Assembly (NCBI GenBank): GCA_963082975.1 | Contig: OY720350.1 | Location: 42,435,851-42,499,850, forward strand | DNA from: Labia minor | Taxonomy: Eukaryota > Arthropoda > Insecta > Dermaptera > Spongiphoridae | Direction of reading: 5' to 3' | Length of the DNA: 64,000 nt | Part shown: one piece after another, positions 33,557 to 45,456 of the stretch | Numbering within the stretch: position 1 is the first letter of the stretch | Layout: each line of letters begins with the position of its first letter | Notes under the pieces: generated by a model | The model's input: only the letters and a program-made list of their open reading frames with translations | What the model was told of the DNA's origin: nothing | Database searches by the model: none | Program-made: the position numbers and the translations under genes

Positions 33557-34639
33557 TATTTTTCATTTTGTTTTAATAAAAAGCATTTTTTTTTTCTTCT
33601 ATTCTTCTCATATTATCCCCCTTTCTATCTGTTCCTCTCTCACTCTCTCTAAAATTTTATTTTTATTTCATTTAAATTATTTAATTAAAATACCATCAAG
33701 TTTAATTAAATTTTGTTTTAGTGGGGATATAAAAAGGGGAGAGGGTTGAATTTTTTTTTTTTATTATTTTAATTAAAGTTCAGTGTAGGAAATGAGAAAT
33801 TAATAACATCATACGGATATTTTTTCAATTATAATTATATATATATATATATATAAACAATTGTTTTAGAATTTTATTTAATTTTTTGTTTTGTTGTTTT
33901 TTTTATATATATATAAGTATTTTTTTTATGGAAAAAACCAATAAAGTAGTTTCAGATATTTTTTTTGTTTGATGAAAAATTACAGAAAATAATTATTGAA
34001 AAACTGAAAAAAATTGTTTTGTTCATAATTTTTTAATTATAACATTAAAAAAACTAGTAAAAAACAATTTTCCGCTCCTATGGGGTAGATTTGTTTCAAT
34101 GATGAATATTATGGATTTTGATCTTTCGCTCTTTTTCTAACATTTTATACATATTTATTTCATAAAAATTATTTAATTATACTGTTTAAACAAAACAGTC
34201 CGAATCATGCAATTTTTCCAACTTTACATAAAATGATTTATTGACATTTTTACTAATAAAAATGGATTTGAATTTTTAATAATACTATTTTATATAATTA
34301 ATCTATTCACTGTTATAGATAAATAAAGTAGTATAAGGACAATAGTGGTTTAATTCAGAATACCTAGAGAGTTATGAAGATAGGAGAGAATATAAATTGG
34401 ATGGAGATAAAAGAGAGTGGTGGTTTTTAACATGTTGTTACTACAGTGACACTCGTATCATTTTATTAAATACTTTATTAATGTTATGTTTATTGAAATT
34501 AATAATCACAAAATAAACTTTACCCTTTATAAAGGTATTTATTTACATTAAATATTTTACGTATATTAATTTATTATATTTAAAAAATTATATCCAAGTT
34601 GAACCGAAATTTGTATAAAATTATATAAATTATAATGTA
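33557..34639. other. AT-rich DNA, nothing recognised
   Basis: Low-complexity, with short (TA)n tracts. No gene or element ends identified. Confidence 0.4.
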
Positions 34640-34825
34640 TAATGGTGTCCTGCTTGTGGATTGCCGGCCTGAACGTTGTGACGACTACTCTGAGAACGAT
34701 TTCACATCAAGACTTCAACAGTTTTCAGAGTATTTTGAAGGTTAATAAAGGTATTTACAATTAACATTCTCTTTTTATGTTTTTATCATACCATTCACCG
34801 AACTTTTTAGACACACCTCGTATAT
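34640..34825 (+). mobile_element. Possible Tc1/mariner 3' end
   Basis: GAACTTTTTAGACACACCTCGTA at about 34799-34821 resembles one end of many mariner-type elements (read inward from the end: TACGAGGTGTGTCTAAAAAG). The preceding 150 bp could be a transposase 3' end and UTR, but no diagnostic residues are seen and no matching opposite end was found. Confidence 0.3.
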
Positions 34826-34863
34826 ATATGTATGTTGGTTTAGGTTTCCGTGAATGTTATTGT

Positions 34864-35160
34864 TATTATTATTATCAGATTTATCAGGGATATAATCACG
34901 TATTTTTGTGAGATTGTTTTCTCGACGTTTCGGCACCCATTTTGGCGCCATTTTCAAGAGAGTACAAAACCACCCAACCTATCAACCCAAAATCCCGATA
35001 TTAACCCTTGGTCACACAGACTAAGACCCAGAATCCCAAAAATATTCCCACCTAAATAATCTCTTGAAAATGGCGCCAAAATGGGTGCCGAAACGTCGAG
35101 AAAACAATCTCACAAAAATACGTGATTATATCCCTGATAAATCTGATAATAATAATAATA
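34864..35160. mobile_element. Fold-back element with hammerhead-like cores in its arms
   Basis: Two arms of about 98 bp (34864-34961 and 35060-35160) are almost perfect reverse complements. The spacer of about 98 bp includes CACAGACTAAGACCCAGAAT. Each arm carries a hammerhead-like core. On the + strand this is TTGAAAA (35064-35070), stem GGCGCC/GGTGCC with loop AAAATG (35072-35089), then GAAAC (35090-35094). A related piece lies at 50.2 kb. The GCCGAAACGTCG context is familiar from Penelope-like elements. Stems I and III were not resolved, so the ribozyme assignment is tentative; the fold-back itself is clear. Confidence 0.8.
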
Positions 35161-37124
35161 TATATGTATGTATATATAAATTATATAATTATATAAATAT
35201 ATAAATATATATTTCAAATCAATCTTTCATTTGTGATTAATAAATTTTATGCATCAGTCCTTTTATAACATTTAATGAATTGATGAAATATTTCAATAAA
35301 TTTCACAAGCCCAACATTCAGTCCTTTCATCATAGCAACCTCATTAAAGAAAAAAACAAAACAAATGATGATCTTTTTTTAATAACCGATCCTTAAAATG
35401 TGGTTATTGTTACTCAATGATCCAGTAATTTAATTTTTATTTAATAACAATTTTTTTCTCTATATAATCACGCCATATATTCACAAGCTATACATTAAAA
35501 AAATGGATTTTTTAATAAATGATATTACTCTCCTATACACTGTATATATATATATATATATATATAGGTTAGAGACTTTGAATTAAAAATTAAATTATCC
35601 AGTACTGGGATATATAATAATTAGTGGTTGGTAATAAAAGGAAAAAAAATGTGTTGGTTATCAAGATCCGACATGCCGCTTAAATTAGAAAGAAGATAAG
35701 CCACCCAACATATCATCATAAAAAGTAAATAAATTTGTAATTTTGATAAGAATTATTATTATTATTTTTAGTGAAGGTAATTATTCAATCTAACGGGTGA
35801 TGGAAAAATTAAGTTAACAAATTTATTTATTTTACACTGAAAATATATGTAATACATATATTATATTATGTATTACATAAATTATTATAGGAATTGAAAT
35901 TTAAAATAAATAAGTGATAAATTGATAAATTTATTGGTTTCGAAAAATAGATTCATTTATATTTAGTACACAATCATAAAATTACCTCTAAATATGTTCT
36001 AATCATTCTAATCCCTTGTAAATTGTAAAAAATTAAATAAATTCTCAAAAATAAATTTAAATGTATATACCAGTGATTCCCAAAATTTTAAATTTCAATT
36101 TATTTATTAAAAAATGATAGTTATATATTTAATTATGAATTTTGATTTTTTTTAAGTAAGTAAAATTCCCTTCTATAATTACAATCTAAAAATATTTGTC
36201 AAGATGGGTTTATTTTCTAGCTAGATATAATAACAAAGATAGAAATATTTGTTTATATATTATAATCAAAACATAAGTATTTTAACCACCAAGTTTTATG
36301 GATTAAATTTTAATACCATCTCAATTATTCACCCCTCTCCATCGCAAGATTAATTGACTCTGTCTCTATATAATGCATTTCTATCTAAAGGATATATTCC
36401 ATTTTATTAATTAAAATTACAATTTTTTCAACATCATATTCATTATCATCCAATCGAATTTCATTTAACAAACAATTAATTTATAAATTTAAAAAAAAAA
36501 AAACAATGAACGAATACTGATTAAAATTTTTGATTAGAATATAATTAACTGGATAATTAGTATAATGAAAATATACCCAACCCCTTTAAGAGTAGCTCGT
36601 TTTTTATATATACACACACACACACAAATTCATTTGAACTCACCTCCTCCCTCTTTCTCTCACACTATTTAAACATATAATATATATAAAATAATTATAA
36701 TTTAGGATTAAATTAAAATATAAAATTATTAGTTATGTATTTAATTTATATGGATATTTGAACAAAAGAAATCATATATTTAAGAATCATTTTAATTTAA
36801 GTTTAATTTTAATGATAAAATTAAGGATTATTAATAAATCTCATGTTAATAAATTAAAAGTTCATTTTTTGTTTAATGGTCATCTTTGAAATTATTTGCT
36901 CTAAAAGACCTGGATCGATTTAATACCATTTTTATTTTGGGTTATCAATTAAAGAAATAAGCAATAAATATATTAATATATATGATATAAATAATTAAAT
37001 TATATAAAAAATATTACAACCAAAAGAGATTGGGAACTGTAAAGAGCCTAAACATAAACTATAAAATGTGTATTAGTAATAAAATTTCTATAAAACAACT
37101 TAAAATATAAGTTATTGGAATAAT
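35161..37124. other. Long AT-rich stretch, nothing recognised
   Basis: Almost 2 kb of AT-rich, low-complexity sequence with (TA)n at about 35543-35567 and (CA)n at about 36612-36625. No gene, RNA or element boundary. Confidence 0.45.
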
Positions 37125-37440
37125 CTATAGGTATATATAAAACAAGGTTTTTGTCTGCACATTGCTCAGAATTTAAAATTTTTTGCATATCTTCGCGTTT
37201 CATGACCTCTAGAATACAAAAGTGACTTTAGAATTTTTAATGTCTGTCTGTCTGTCCGGAAAATAACTATTTTATAGACTCAGAATTGGCTGAACCGATT
37301 TCTATGAAATTACATCACAATACTAGAGCAACATAGGCTATAAATTTTATTAGCAGAAATTAATTTTTTAAAGTTTATATAATTCTCCGTATTGTTCATT
37401 TAAGAGCCTGGCGTTGCCCACTGACCCTAGCGGAATCATT
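37125..37440 (+). repeat. Possible fourth microsatellite-bearing repeat (family D)
   Basis: A (TGTC)n microsatellite (about 37240-37257) is followed by GGCTGAACCGATTTCTATGA then AATTA. This parallels families A-C, in which a conserved GATGAAATT-type block follows the microsatellite. Downstream is GAGCCTGGCGTTGCCCACTG. There is only one copy in the window and its ends are not defined. Confidence 0.4.
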
Positions 37441-37614
37441 TTCACAATGTGTATATATTAATTATTATAGGAAGTCCCAAAAAAAGAATTAATATAATAT
37501 TTTATTTTAAATTCTTATATTTAAATATCATCTCAATTAAATAATTTATTCTAAAAGTTCTCATTTTAATTAATTTAATAAAATATTTCTTCTTTTCTAT
37601 TTGAAAGTGGAAGG

Positions 37615-37790
37615 TTAAAAAAACAGAATATATTATTTTTAATGTTTTATGAATACAAAAATATTTTCAAAACCTCAATTAAAATGCCTAAATTATATTA
37701 TTTTTGTTTTTGTTTCAATTATTAAATAAAACTATATTTTAAGTGCAAAAATGATTTCTTGGTTAAATATAATTAAAATATGATTTTTTA
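37615..37790 (+). repeat. Dispersed repeat shared with 54086-54256
   Basis: AACAGAATATATTATTTTTA, TTTATGAATACAAAAATATT and AAATGATTTCTTGG occur in the same order and spacing in both places, in direct orientation 16.5 kb apart. Identity is high for about 130 bp. No terminal structure was recognised. Confidence 0.65.
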
Positions 37791-38048
37791 GACAAATGAT
37801 ATGATGTTTTAAATATTTGTTTCTTTTATATCGAGTATTTTTTTAAAATTTGTTTTAAATCAAAATTATTGTATTCTATTATATTTTTTTTATTAATAGA
37901 CATCTTTTTTTATTTTTAATTTTTAATACATTCTCTTTTTTGATATGATATTAATAAAAAATAATATTAAATTGTATATAAATTTAAAAATTAGAATATT
38001 TGAATTTTTTTAAATTTTAACACATGTAATCAATCATATGCATTAAGA

Positions 38049-38556
38049 ATGGAAAATTTTAAAAAAACAATTTTTTTACCGGTGTTATTATATGGGTGTG
38101 AGGCATCGTATATGACCTTAGGTGACGAGAGTAGATTTAGAGTATTTGAGAATAGGATTTATGGGCCAAAGAAAAAGATGAGGTCACCGGGGAATGGCGA
38201 AGATTGCATAACGAGGAATTGCAGGACCTCTATGCATCTCCAGATATAGTTAGAATTATAAAATCGAGAAGGCTATGGTGGTCAGTACACGTGGCTAGAA
38301 TGGGAGAAGATAGAATGGCAAAAAATATATTGGTAGGGAGACCGAGTGGTAAACGTCCACTTGGAAGACTAAGGACACGGTGGGTGGATAATGTGGGAAA
38401 GGATTTGAGAGAGATAGGAGACGATAGAGACTATTGGAAGACCAAGGATGCGTAGGAAAGGACGTAAGAGAGATGGGACAAGGGCTTAGGATAGGGACAC
38501 TTGGAGAAATGTGGTTGTTGCGGCCAAGAACTTTCGAGTATCTTTGAGCCACAGAA
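38049..38556 (+). pseudogene. Non-LTR retrotransposon 3' fragment, longer copy
   Basis: Two frames together give LPVLLYGCEASYMTLGDESR and FRVFENRI, then HNEELQDLYASPDIVRIIKS with HVARMGEDRMAKNILVGRPS and GKRPLGRLRTRWVDNVGKDL. This is the same protein tail as at 4275-4713, but the tail after the arginine-rich motif is better preserved. The frame changes at about 38200. The 3' end has GGCCAAGAACTTTCGAG, TTTGAGCCACAGA. It is 5'-truncated, without endonuclease or RT core. Confidence 0.85.
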
Positions 38557-38708
38557 TAGATATAACATATACAATAATAATATATATAATTAATTTACTG
38601 ATAAAATTAAAATATATTTTAAATAAGAACACAAAAAGAAATAAATGTTTTAAGTAATATACTGATTGAAACAAAATGGATGAAAACCTTTTACTACTTT
38701 CAACCAAA

Positions 38709-38762
38709 TACTATGTACCACTCGGGGGTACAGGGGGCGAAAGCGCTCTGAGCAGCTAGTTT
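38709..38762 (-). repeat. Short repeat shared with 56845-56905
   Basis: On the minus strand GAGCGCTTTCGCCCCCTGTA then CCCCCGAG and GGTACATAGT parallels GGCGCTCTTCGCACC...CCCCCCTGTACCCCCGATG and GTACATAGTC near 56848-56904. The shared piece is GC-rich within AT-rich DNA and is probably part of the same mobile family as the ribozyme-like repeat there. Confidence 0.45.
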
Positions 38763-38906
38763 AATATAAATTAAACTTCCAAACAAAATTAATAATTTAG
38801 TTTTTTCTTTAATACACTTATTGTTTGAAACTTTAGAATATTAAATAATACCAAATGTGATAAATAATATTTTTTATTAATTTAACTTTAAAATGTATAT
38901 ATAATA

Positions 38907-39190
38907 CGAGGGCAGGTCAATAAGTCCGTGACTTTTTGAATGAAACACAAGTTTTTGGATAAAACATTATTTTATTTTTCAACGAAGTCTACTTTGAGCT
39001 CTATACACTTCATTATCCAATTTTTTAATTCCTTCAAAAAAAATAAGATTTTCGAGGACATCAAAATAGATTGTTTGATGATTTCATCGTTGGGGTCAAA
39101 TGTCTTTCCACCGAGCTATTTCTTCAGACTTGAAAACAAGAAATAGTCAATCAGAGCTAAATCCGGAGAATAGAGCGGTTAAGTGCATTT
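38907..39190 (-). mobile_element. mariner-family 3' fragment
   Basis: TACGAGGGCAGGTCAATAAG then TCCGTGAC is a mariner-type terminal repeat at the left end. The inner part (CTTTCCACCGAGCTATTTCTTC, AAATCCGGAGAATAGAGCGG) resembles the region encoding mariner transposase read on the minus strand, but the frame is broken. The same terminal repeat occurs at 15517. The right end was not found. Confidence 0.5.
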
Positions 39191-39589
39191 CGAATGCCAA
39201 TTCATAGATTTTCATGGAAATTCATTTTTTTCCATATGCTTCTCAAATCACATGCTATTAAACAATAACTAAAAGACCCAGCTGGTTCAAATTTCGACAA
39301 GAGTCAGCGGATAATACGGACGGATAATTCGGACAGACATAAATCCGTTTAGTATATTTGATATTTATTTATATTTTCTCCAATTTTTAACTTAACCAAT
39401 TTCAGACAAATATTATAATAATTTTATCAAAAATATTTTGACCTGCAAATCATATATATTTTATATATAAAGCAAATATAAATCCTTTACATTGCATTAT
39501 CAATTGTAATCAATTTGTTTTTTTTATTATTATTATTCTAGTACTCTTCTCATTATCTACTTAATACGTTCGTTTTTTTTTTTGCTTGC

Positions 39590-39910
39590 TTTGTGTTCCC
39601 GAGGGGCCCAGAAACCGGTTCAACTGCTCTCCAGGATCATATTGTTCCAATGAAAAACAAATTTGTTACATCTGGAATACAATGGCCGTTGTCGATTAAG
39701 AGATATCGTTAACAGAGAAAGGAACCCCTTTTGACTGAGAGGAGGGAGGGGGTTAAGTGACACCTTTAAGGGCTCTGGGCTGAGCCTCTATTGTGGAACA
39801 TTCTAATTGAACCCGCCACCCTGCAATTACCTATCGGTAAACGCAGGGGTGCGTTTATCTAAGTGGAGATTAGGGTTAAAACGGCCACGCATCGATAAAC
39901 AACCCCAATA
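39590..39910. promoter_or_regulatory. Complex island with Sox-type sites, candidate enhancer
   Basis: Contains ACAATGG (39679-39685) and CTATTGTGG (about 39789-39797), both Sox-type, with CATTCTAATTGAACC and CCTATCGGTAAACGC. It is free of the repeats mapped here and of clear reading frames. SoxB and homeodomain input is known at Rx loci in other animals, but this is motif-level inference only. Confidence 0.38.
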
Positions 39911-40490
39911 GAGGTCATACGATACTCCTTGAAGATGTTTGAAGAGAAGATGCCGATCGGCAATGTAACAGACAAAAATGAACAACCAACGAGTTCAGCT
40001 TTTCTTTCTTGAAAATAGGATACTTTTGAAGGGTAAATTGAAAAAGAAAACATTATTATTATGATTTTATTATTATAAAGGCTTCAAACTTGTGAAATTT
40101 AAGAATTTTACTGGATTTTCTCCAAGATTTTATAAAATACATAAAAAAAAAAAATATAATTTTCATATCAGCGCGTTCAAAGTATTTATTATAATATGTA
40201 TTCTCAGATAAAATATAATTTAAAAAAGAAACAATTTAATAGAAAATATTTTGACTTTGAGTGTTTATAAATAGAATTTATATTATTATTATTATTTTAC
40301 CATTCAATTTTTTTTTAAATTTTTTTCAAATATATCCACTAAAATAATAAAATATTAATCATGGAAGTAAAATAGGAAGGTTCATTTACCAAAATATAAG
40401 CATTTGTTTACCTTTTGGAATGAAATAAAACAAAAACAACCCAATTGAAATCTTAATAATAATCATATATTACATTAAAAAAATCTGGAG
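39911..40490. other. AT-rich DNA, nothing recognised
   Basis: No gene or element ends seen between the island and the family C element. Confidence 0.4.
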
Positions 40491-41074
40491 TGTCTCCACT
40501 CGACTATCTCTCAAATTTAAATTGGATTAAATAACATATATTAATTTAAATTAAATTAAATAAATTATAAATTAAAATTAATATATAATAATTATTGAAC
40601 CAGCGCATATTTGGCTCTTTGTTGATGGCACCACGTCACGTGTTGGCACGTGAGATTTGCAGTGTTAGAAAATTAATTCTGGTACTTTCAGCAAATAAAT
40701 TAAGCTGAAATTCTATATATCGCAGTTTTATACAATTATTAATCATGTGAAAAATTATCAAACATATATCTTTATTTTTACGGTCACTTTAGAAGAAAAA
40801 AAATCAAAACGTTGTAGGTAATGACACTCTTCCGGTTGAGCTACATTTATCAAAAGTTGATAGAAAACTATGAATTTTGAATAATACCCATGTACCAAAT
40901 TTCATCATTCTATCTCAAACCGTTTTTGCATAATCTTGGTTACATACACACACACACACACACAGAGACATTTTTCTCAACCTTAGTGAAAATGATTCAG
41001 GAACCTTCAAAACGTATAAAAACATCAAAATCTCAACATCGAAAATTTTCATGATAATCGCAATATCTGGCGAT
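40491..41074 (-). mobile_element. HINE/DINE-1-like element, family C copy 3
   Basis: On the minus strand the 5' end is CGCCAGATATTGCGATTATC. A (TG)n microsatellite lies about 110 bp inside (about 40945-40964), then GATGAAATTTGGTACATGGG. Near the 3' end is GAGAGATAGT, CGAG and the hairpin TGGAG-aca-CTCCA, then GATTT. Apart from small deletions it follows copies 2 and 5 throughout. Confidence 0.8.
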
Positions 41075-42429
41075 TTTTTAATTTCTTATTTTCTTTTTAT
41101 TTTCTTATTATTAAAAATCGAATATATATATATAATATATAAAAAAAAATTATTAGTTATTTTAAATGAAAAATTTCCTCTTCCTCTTTGGTGCAATATT
41201 AATTCTAAATTATCTGATATCCAAAATTCTTAACATTTTATATTTAGGATACAAAATTTCCATTTTATTTTAAATATTTGATCTATCGGGCGATGATAAT
41301 AATTAAAATCAAATCAATTAAAATAAAATGTTTAAGGACAGCACCTATCAGACAGTTCACTCCTAAGTGAGATAGAGACCTTCCAGGAAATTAACGCCTA
41401 AGTCAGGTAGAGACGCTGTACAATCCGTACAAAGGATTGTCTCAACCTTGATCTTAAATTTCATGATCGAAAATTTTTATTTCAAGTATGTACCCAATTT
41501 TGGCCTCGAAAGCTACATGTATTTTTTCTCATAAACCCCAGCTAGAGAAGAACTTTACTTGCCCGGTCAGGAATTTGGCAGTGGCATCTTCTTAATGAAT
41601 TATCATTAGATTATTTATTTAATTTTTGTTGTATATTTAAATCTAGAATTACTATTTGAACGAAAATAAATATCATTTATTTATCTGTTATATATATATA
41701 TATATATATATAATAAAAATGTGACTAAAAATACAATTGCTTCTGTAGAAGCGTTATTGTTTAATTCTTTGAAAGGATTTGTGATTGAATTTAAGAACTT
41801 TTCAATTTCCAGTTAGCCAAATAGAATAGATATATTTATTGTTTTTATTTTATTTTGATATCCGATTTTGATTCCATTGATGGGAGGGGGAAAGGCTAAC
41901 AAAAGGGAAAAAGTCATAACCTCGATTGAAAAAAAATTGCTTTTATTCCATATCGTTAGACCCAATGGCTTTTGTTTTTGTCTTTAAGTGAAGGACTAAG
42001 AGCAACCAAGAGAAACGTAACCAAAATTGAATTGAAGTTAAACATTGAAAACAATTTCAAAAAAAAAAAAAAAAAAAAAACCGGATTACGAGTGAATTGG
42101 GATGATTGTGTGGAGCGGGTGAGTGGAAGGGAGGGAGAAGGATAAGATCGGTTTGTGGTGAGTGGAAAAAGAGAAGACGTTAGTCGGTTAAAAGAAATTG
42201 CATTTATTTTATTACCACAAAAAATATGATTTCTGTAAAATTAACTCAACTGAAATTGCTTTGATAAAAAAAAAGGAAGGTAAAAAAACGCAAAATTGTT
42301 TAATTATTTTTTCCCCTGTGTTTGTTGTATAAAATGCAAAGTCCCGTCTCCCTTTATAAACTTTTATTAATGTGATAAATTGTCCCTTCAAATGATGGTC
42401 ATTTTCTTCTTTTATTTGTGACGTTATTT
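41075..42429. other. Mixed DNA with one unexplained complex block
   Basis: About 41335-41590 holds moderately complex sequence with two related sub-blocks (TAAGTGAGATAGAGACC and TAAGTCAGGTAGAGACG, 55 bp apart). It could be an old element or a conserved element. The rest is AT-rich, with (TA)n at 41690-41712 and poly-A at about 42060-42080. Confidence 0.35.
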
Positions 42430-42720
42430 AATTTCGGAAAAAGGTCACTTTGTCACAAACATGGCTTTTTGTTGTGTGCTGTCGACAGCCATTTGGATGG
42501 AAGGTGGTGTGGGGGTGGTACGGAGGTGGGGTGCTTTTACGGGTTTGGGTTGAATGGAATTCACTCTTGAAGAGGGAAACTCCGCCATTAAAGGCGCCTC
42601 GACGCCCGCTGCGACCAATTCATTAAAGACAGACGGACAGACGTAGATTCTAATTACGACCCCGGAGACGAGGGTACTCACCCTCTTTCGCGTCCACCTA
42701 CACTTCCTTCATCATTAATC
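42430..42720. promoter_or_regulatory. GC-richer island, candidate regulatory module
   Basis: Complex sequence such as CCGCCATTAAAGGCGCCTCG, CGCTGCGACCAATTCATTAA and TTCGCGTCCACC. Its minus-strand frame (42445-42681) resembles no family. Possible conserved non-coding element. Confidence 0.28.
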
Positions 42721-43129
42721 GATATCGTAATTTGTATATACCAACGTGTTTTTTTTTTATTGAATCAATTTTTAAAATTTAGAATTTTAAAAATCAAGTT
42801 AAAAAATATTATTAATAATAAATATAAATTTATTTAAAATAAAAAAAAAAAATAGAATTTATTTATATAAATATATATTGAACATTTCTTCTGGTCTGAT
42901 TGAATTAAAAAATGAATAAATCACTTAATTTTTTATAATTTTTTTTCTTTTATTTATAGTCAATTTTTTTATTAAAAAATAATATCTAAGAGAGTCATTT
43001 TCTAGATATTATCAAAAAGATAAATATAATAATTCTAAAAGTAAATTTCGAATAGAAATCATCAAAAATTGGTATGTATATTATTTCAATGATTTTCCGC
43101 CATTGTGGATAATCTCCAATTTCCCAAAT

Positions 43130-43445
43130 CAATTTTGAAATAACTTCAATCGGGGGCCATTGAGAGTTAAAACCCTCCCTCAATTCTGGGTGCATGCGTA
43201 AAAGAAGAGAAAAGTTGATGCTAAAAGGTAGAGGGGAGTAAAAGAGCAAGGGGATGAGAAGACGGTTGAGGAAAATGGCAAATGGTGGAGAGCATAAAAC
43301 GAAAAGGGTCGACGGATGGGTGAAAACTCAGCCGGAAATAACCCTCCCCCGTTTGACGAATCTCGCTCTACTCCTCCCATCTTCATCCCCCCACACACAT
43401 AAAAAAAAGATAAAAAAGAAAAAGAAGTCCCATTAAAGATGCGCA
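43130..43445. promoter_or_regulatory. GC-richer island, candidate regulatory module
   Basis: Contains CAATCGGGGGCCATTGAG, GGGTGCATGCGTAAAAG and ACTCAGCCGGAAATAACC. Reading frames on both strands are short and without family features. Function is inferred only from composition. Confidence 0.25.
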
Positions 43446-43837
43446 AAAAGTCTTAAGGAATCTAATTGAGATATTTAGCATTCGTAATTAGAAAATTATT
43501 ATGCCGACGGCCAACCGTTTAATATACTCAAAGGAAAAACAATTTGCCAGGATTAACATTTTTTTAATCATGCAAATTAGAAAAGATTTTATTAAATTAT
43601 AGTTAAATTTTGATTGAAATATCATCGAAGTCAATTTTACAATTGAAAACTCAAGAAAATATAAAAATATCAGAAAAAATATTTTAATCCAGGACTCCCT
43701 ATCCAACCCAGAAAAAAACTGACATAAACAATATGTTTACAACCTTTCTGTACCAGCGCCCCCCTTTTTTTAAAAAAAATTTTGCGCCCCCCCTCCTTAA
43801 TTTTTGTAATAATAATCTAATTTCCTTTTTTAATAGT

Positions 43838-44310
43838 CGGGCACATTTCTGAAATAATATAACAACTGGGGTGGGCCAATGTTTCAGAGCATCGCAAAAT
43901 AATCTGACATTTTTTTTTTAGAACCATATTGAAAAAAATCGAAAACGTCCAAAAGTTAGGCCACAAAATCATCTACCTTTTTTTAGAACCATATTAAAAA
44001 TAAGCTGGAGTGTCTCCACTCACTATCTCTCAAATTTGAATTGGATTAAATAACATATATTATATTTAAATTAAATTTAATTAATTATAAATTGTAAATT
44101 AAAATTAATAAATAATATTTATTAAACCAGCTCATGTTTGGCTCTTTGTTGATGGCACCACGTCTGGCGAGAAAGTAAAAATTAAAAAAAAAATCGAAAA
44201 TGTTCAAAAGTTTGGCCACAAAATAAATCATCTTACTTTTTTTTAAGAAACATATTGAAAAAAAAATCGAAAATTTTAAAAAGTTTGCGGGCACTTGAAA
44301 TTGGTTCTAA
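43838..44310. mobile_element. hAT-family remnant related to 26767-28624
   Basis: TAGTCGGGCACATTTCTGAA then ATAATATAAC is the reverse complement of the right part of the 26.8-28.6 kb element. GCGGGCACTTGAAATTGG near 44285 matches its left part. The repeated unit ATATTGAAAAAAATCGAAAA plus GTTTGGCCACAAAAT appears on both sides of a nested family C element at 44003-44178. Ends are not preserved. Confidence 0.6.
44003..44178 (-). mobile_element. HINE/DINE-1-like element, family C, 176-bp deletion copy
   Basis: Keeps both ends: CTGGAGTGTCTCCACTCA then CTATCTC on the left, and CTGGCGAGAAAGTAAAA on the right. Everything between the GATGGCACCACGT block and the 5' motif is gone, including the microsatellite. 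The right-end motif ACTTTCTCGCCAG (minus strand) is a link between family C (ACTATCTCGCCAG) and family A (ACTTTCCCGCATA). It is nested in a hAT remnant. Confidence 0.8.
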
Positions 44311-45184
44311 TACCTTCGCGCCTCCTTACAACAACCTCACAGGTTGGAAAACGCTGTGTTAATGTATTATTTTATATAATTTTATACTTAAATGATTATA
44401 GGTAATATACAAATTTTAATTTTTTTTTCTTTTGTATAATAGCTCAGAATCTAACGCAATTTTATTTTAAATAAATATAAAATATTAGATCTAAACAAAA
44501 ATAATTTATTTCTCAAAATTTACAGTAGATAGAGAACAATGGTTGAAATTTAAAATTTTTTCTTAATTAAATTGATTAATCTCCGAATCTCCAAAAAGTT
44601 TTTATGGGCAATAAATAAATAAATAAATCTTTAAATCATATTTTCAATGAAGGACTGTAAAGAGGCCCCCATTTAGTATGTAGGTACTTATAGAATTATT
44701 ATAATATCTACATAATGATTTGATAAATATACTTAATGTTATATTTATTGTTATAATAAGGTTTTGAATATCTATATAATTTTATTATTTTCTAATTAAT
44801 AAATTCCAAATTTATATTGTATTGTATGTTATTTCAAATATCAAATGTTTGTTTTTTAATTTTTGTTACCTACTGTGTTTATATTTCTATAATTTCTATT
44901 ACCGTTGGGCTGTTTATTATTTCCTTGAATGACAATCATATATTATATTTTCCTCGTTTTATTTGCCAATAATCCAAACACACAAAGTGAATATTTATCT
45001 ATCCATTAGTTACTATTTACGTCAATTTAATATATGTATTTATTGTTATATGGCAATTTGAGAAAAATGAGATACACCGTTAAAAAACAAAGAACGAGTA
45101 ATTTCTTGTATGAATGAGTTTTACGTTTATTTTAAGGAAAACATCTCAAGATGGATGAGTGGAAGAAAAATGTTTATCAAATCT
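44311..45184. other. AT-rich DNA, nothing recognised
   Basis: No gene or element ends. The last 100 bp approach a diverged copy (about 45185-45275) of the unit duplicated at 5.76-6.23 kb (AAATAAACCAATCGTGACG, TTATAGAAGGGAATTTTAC). Confidence 0.4.
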
Positions 45185-45305
45185 TAAAATATTAACACTA
45201 AAAATAAACCAATCGTGACGCGTTTTTTAGGTTATAATTATAGAAGGGAATTTTACTTACTTAAAAAAATAACATTGAAAAACAAATACAAAAATTACCA
45301 TTTTT

Positions 45306-45456
45306 ACTTTCCCGCATACTTCGTATAAGGGAAGTATTGGAATCGTCAAAAATTTCGACTTCGAGATTTCGATAGATCTTGACGTTTTAGACCTCCCTGA
45401 GTCGGAAAATACCATTTTTCGAATTATGTCTGTGTGTGTGTATGTATGTATGTATG

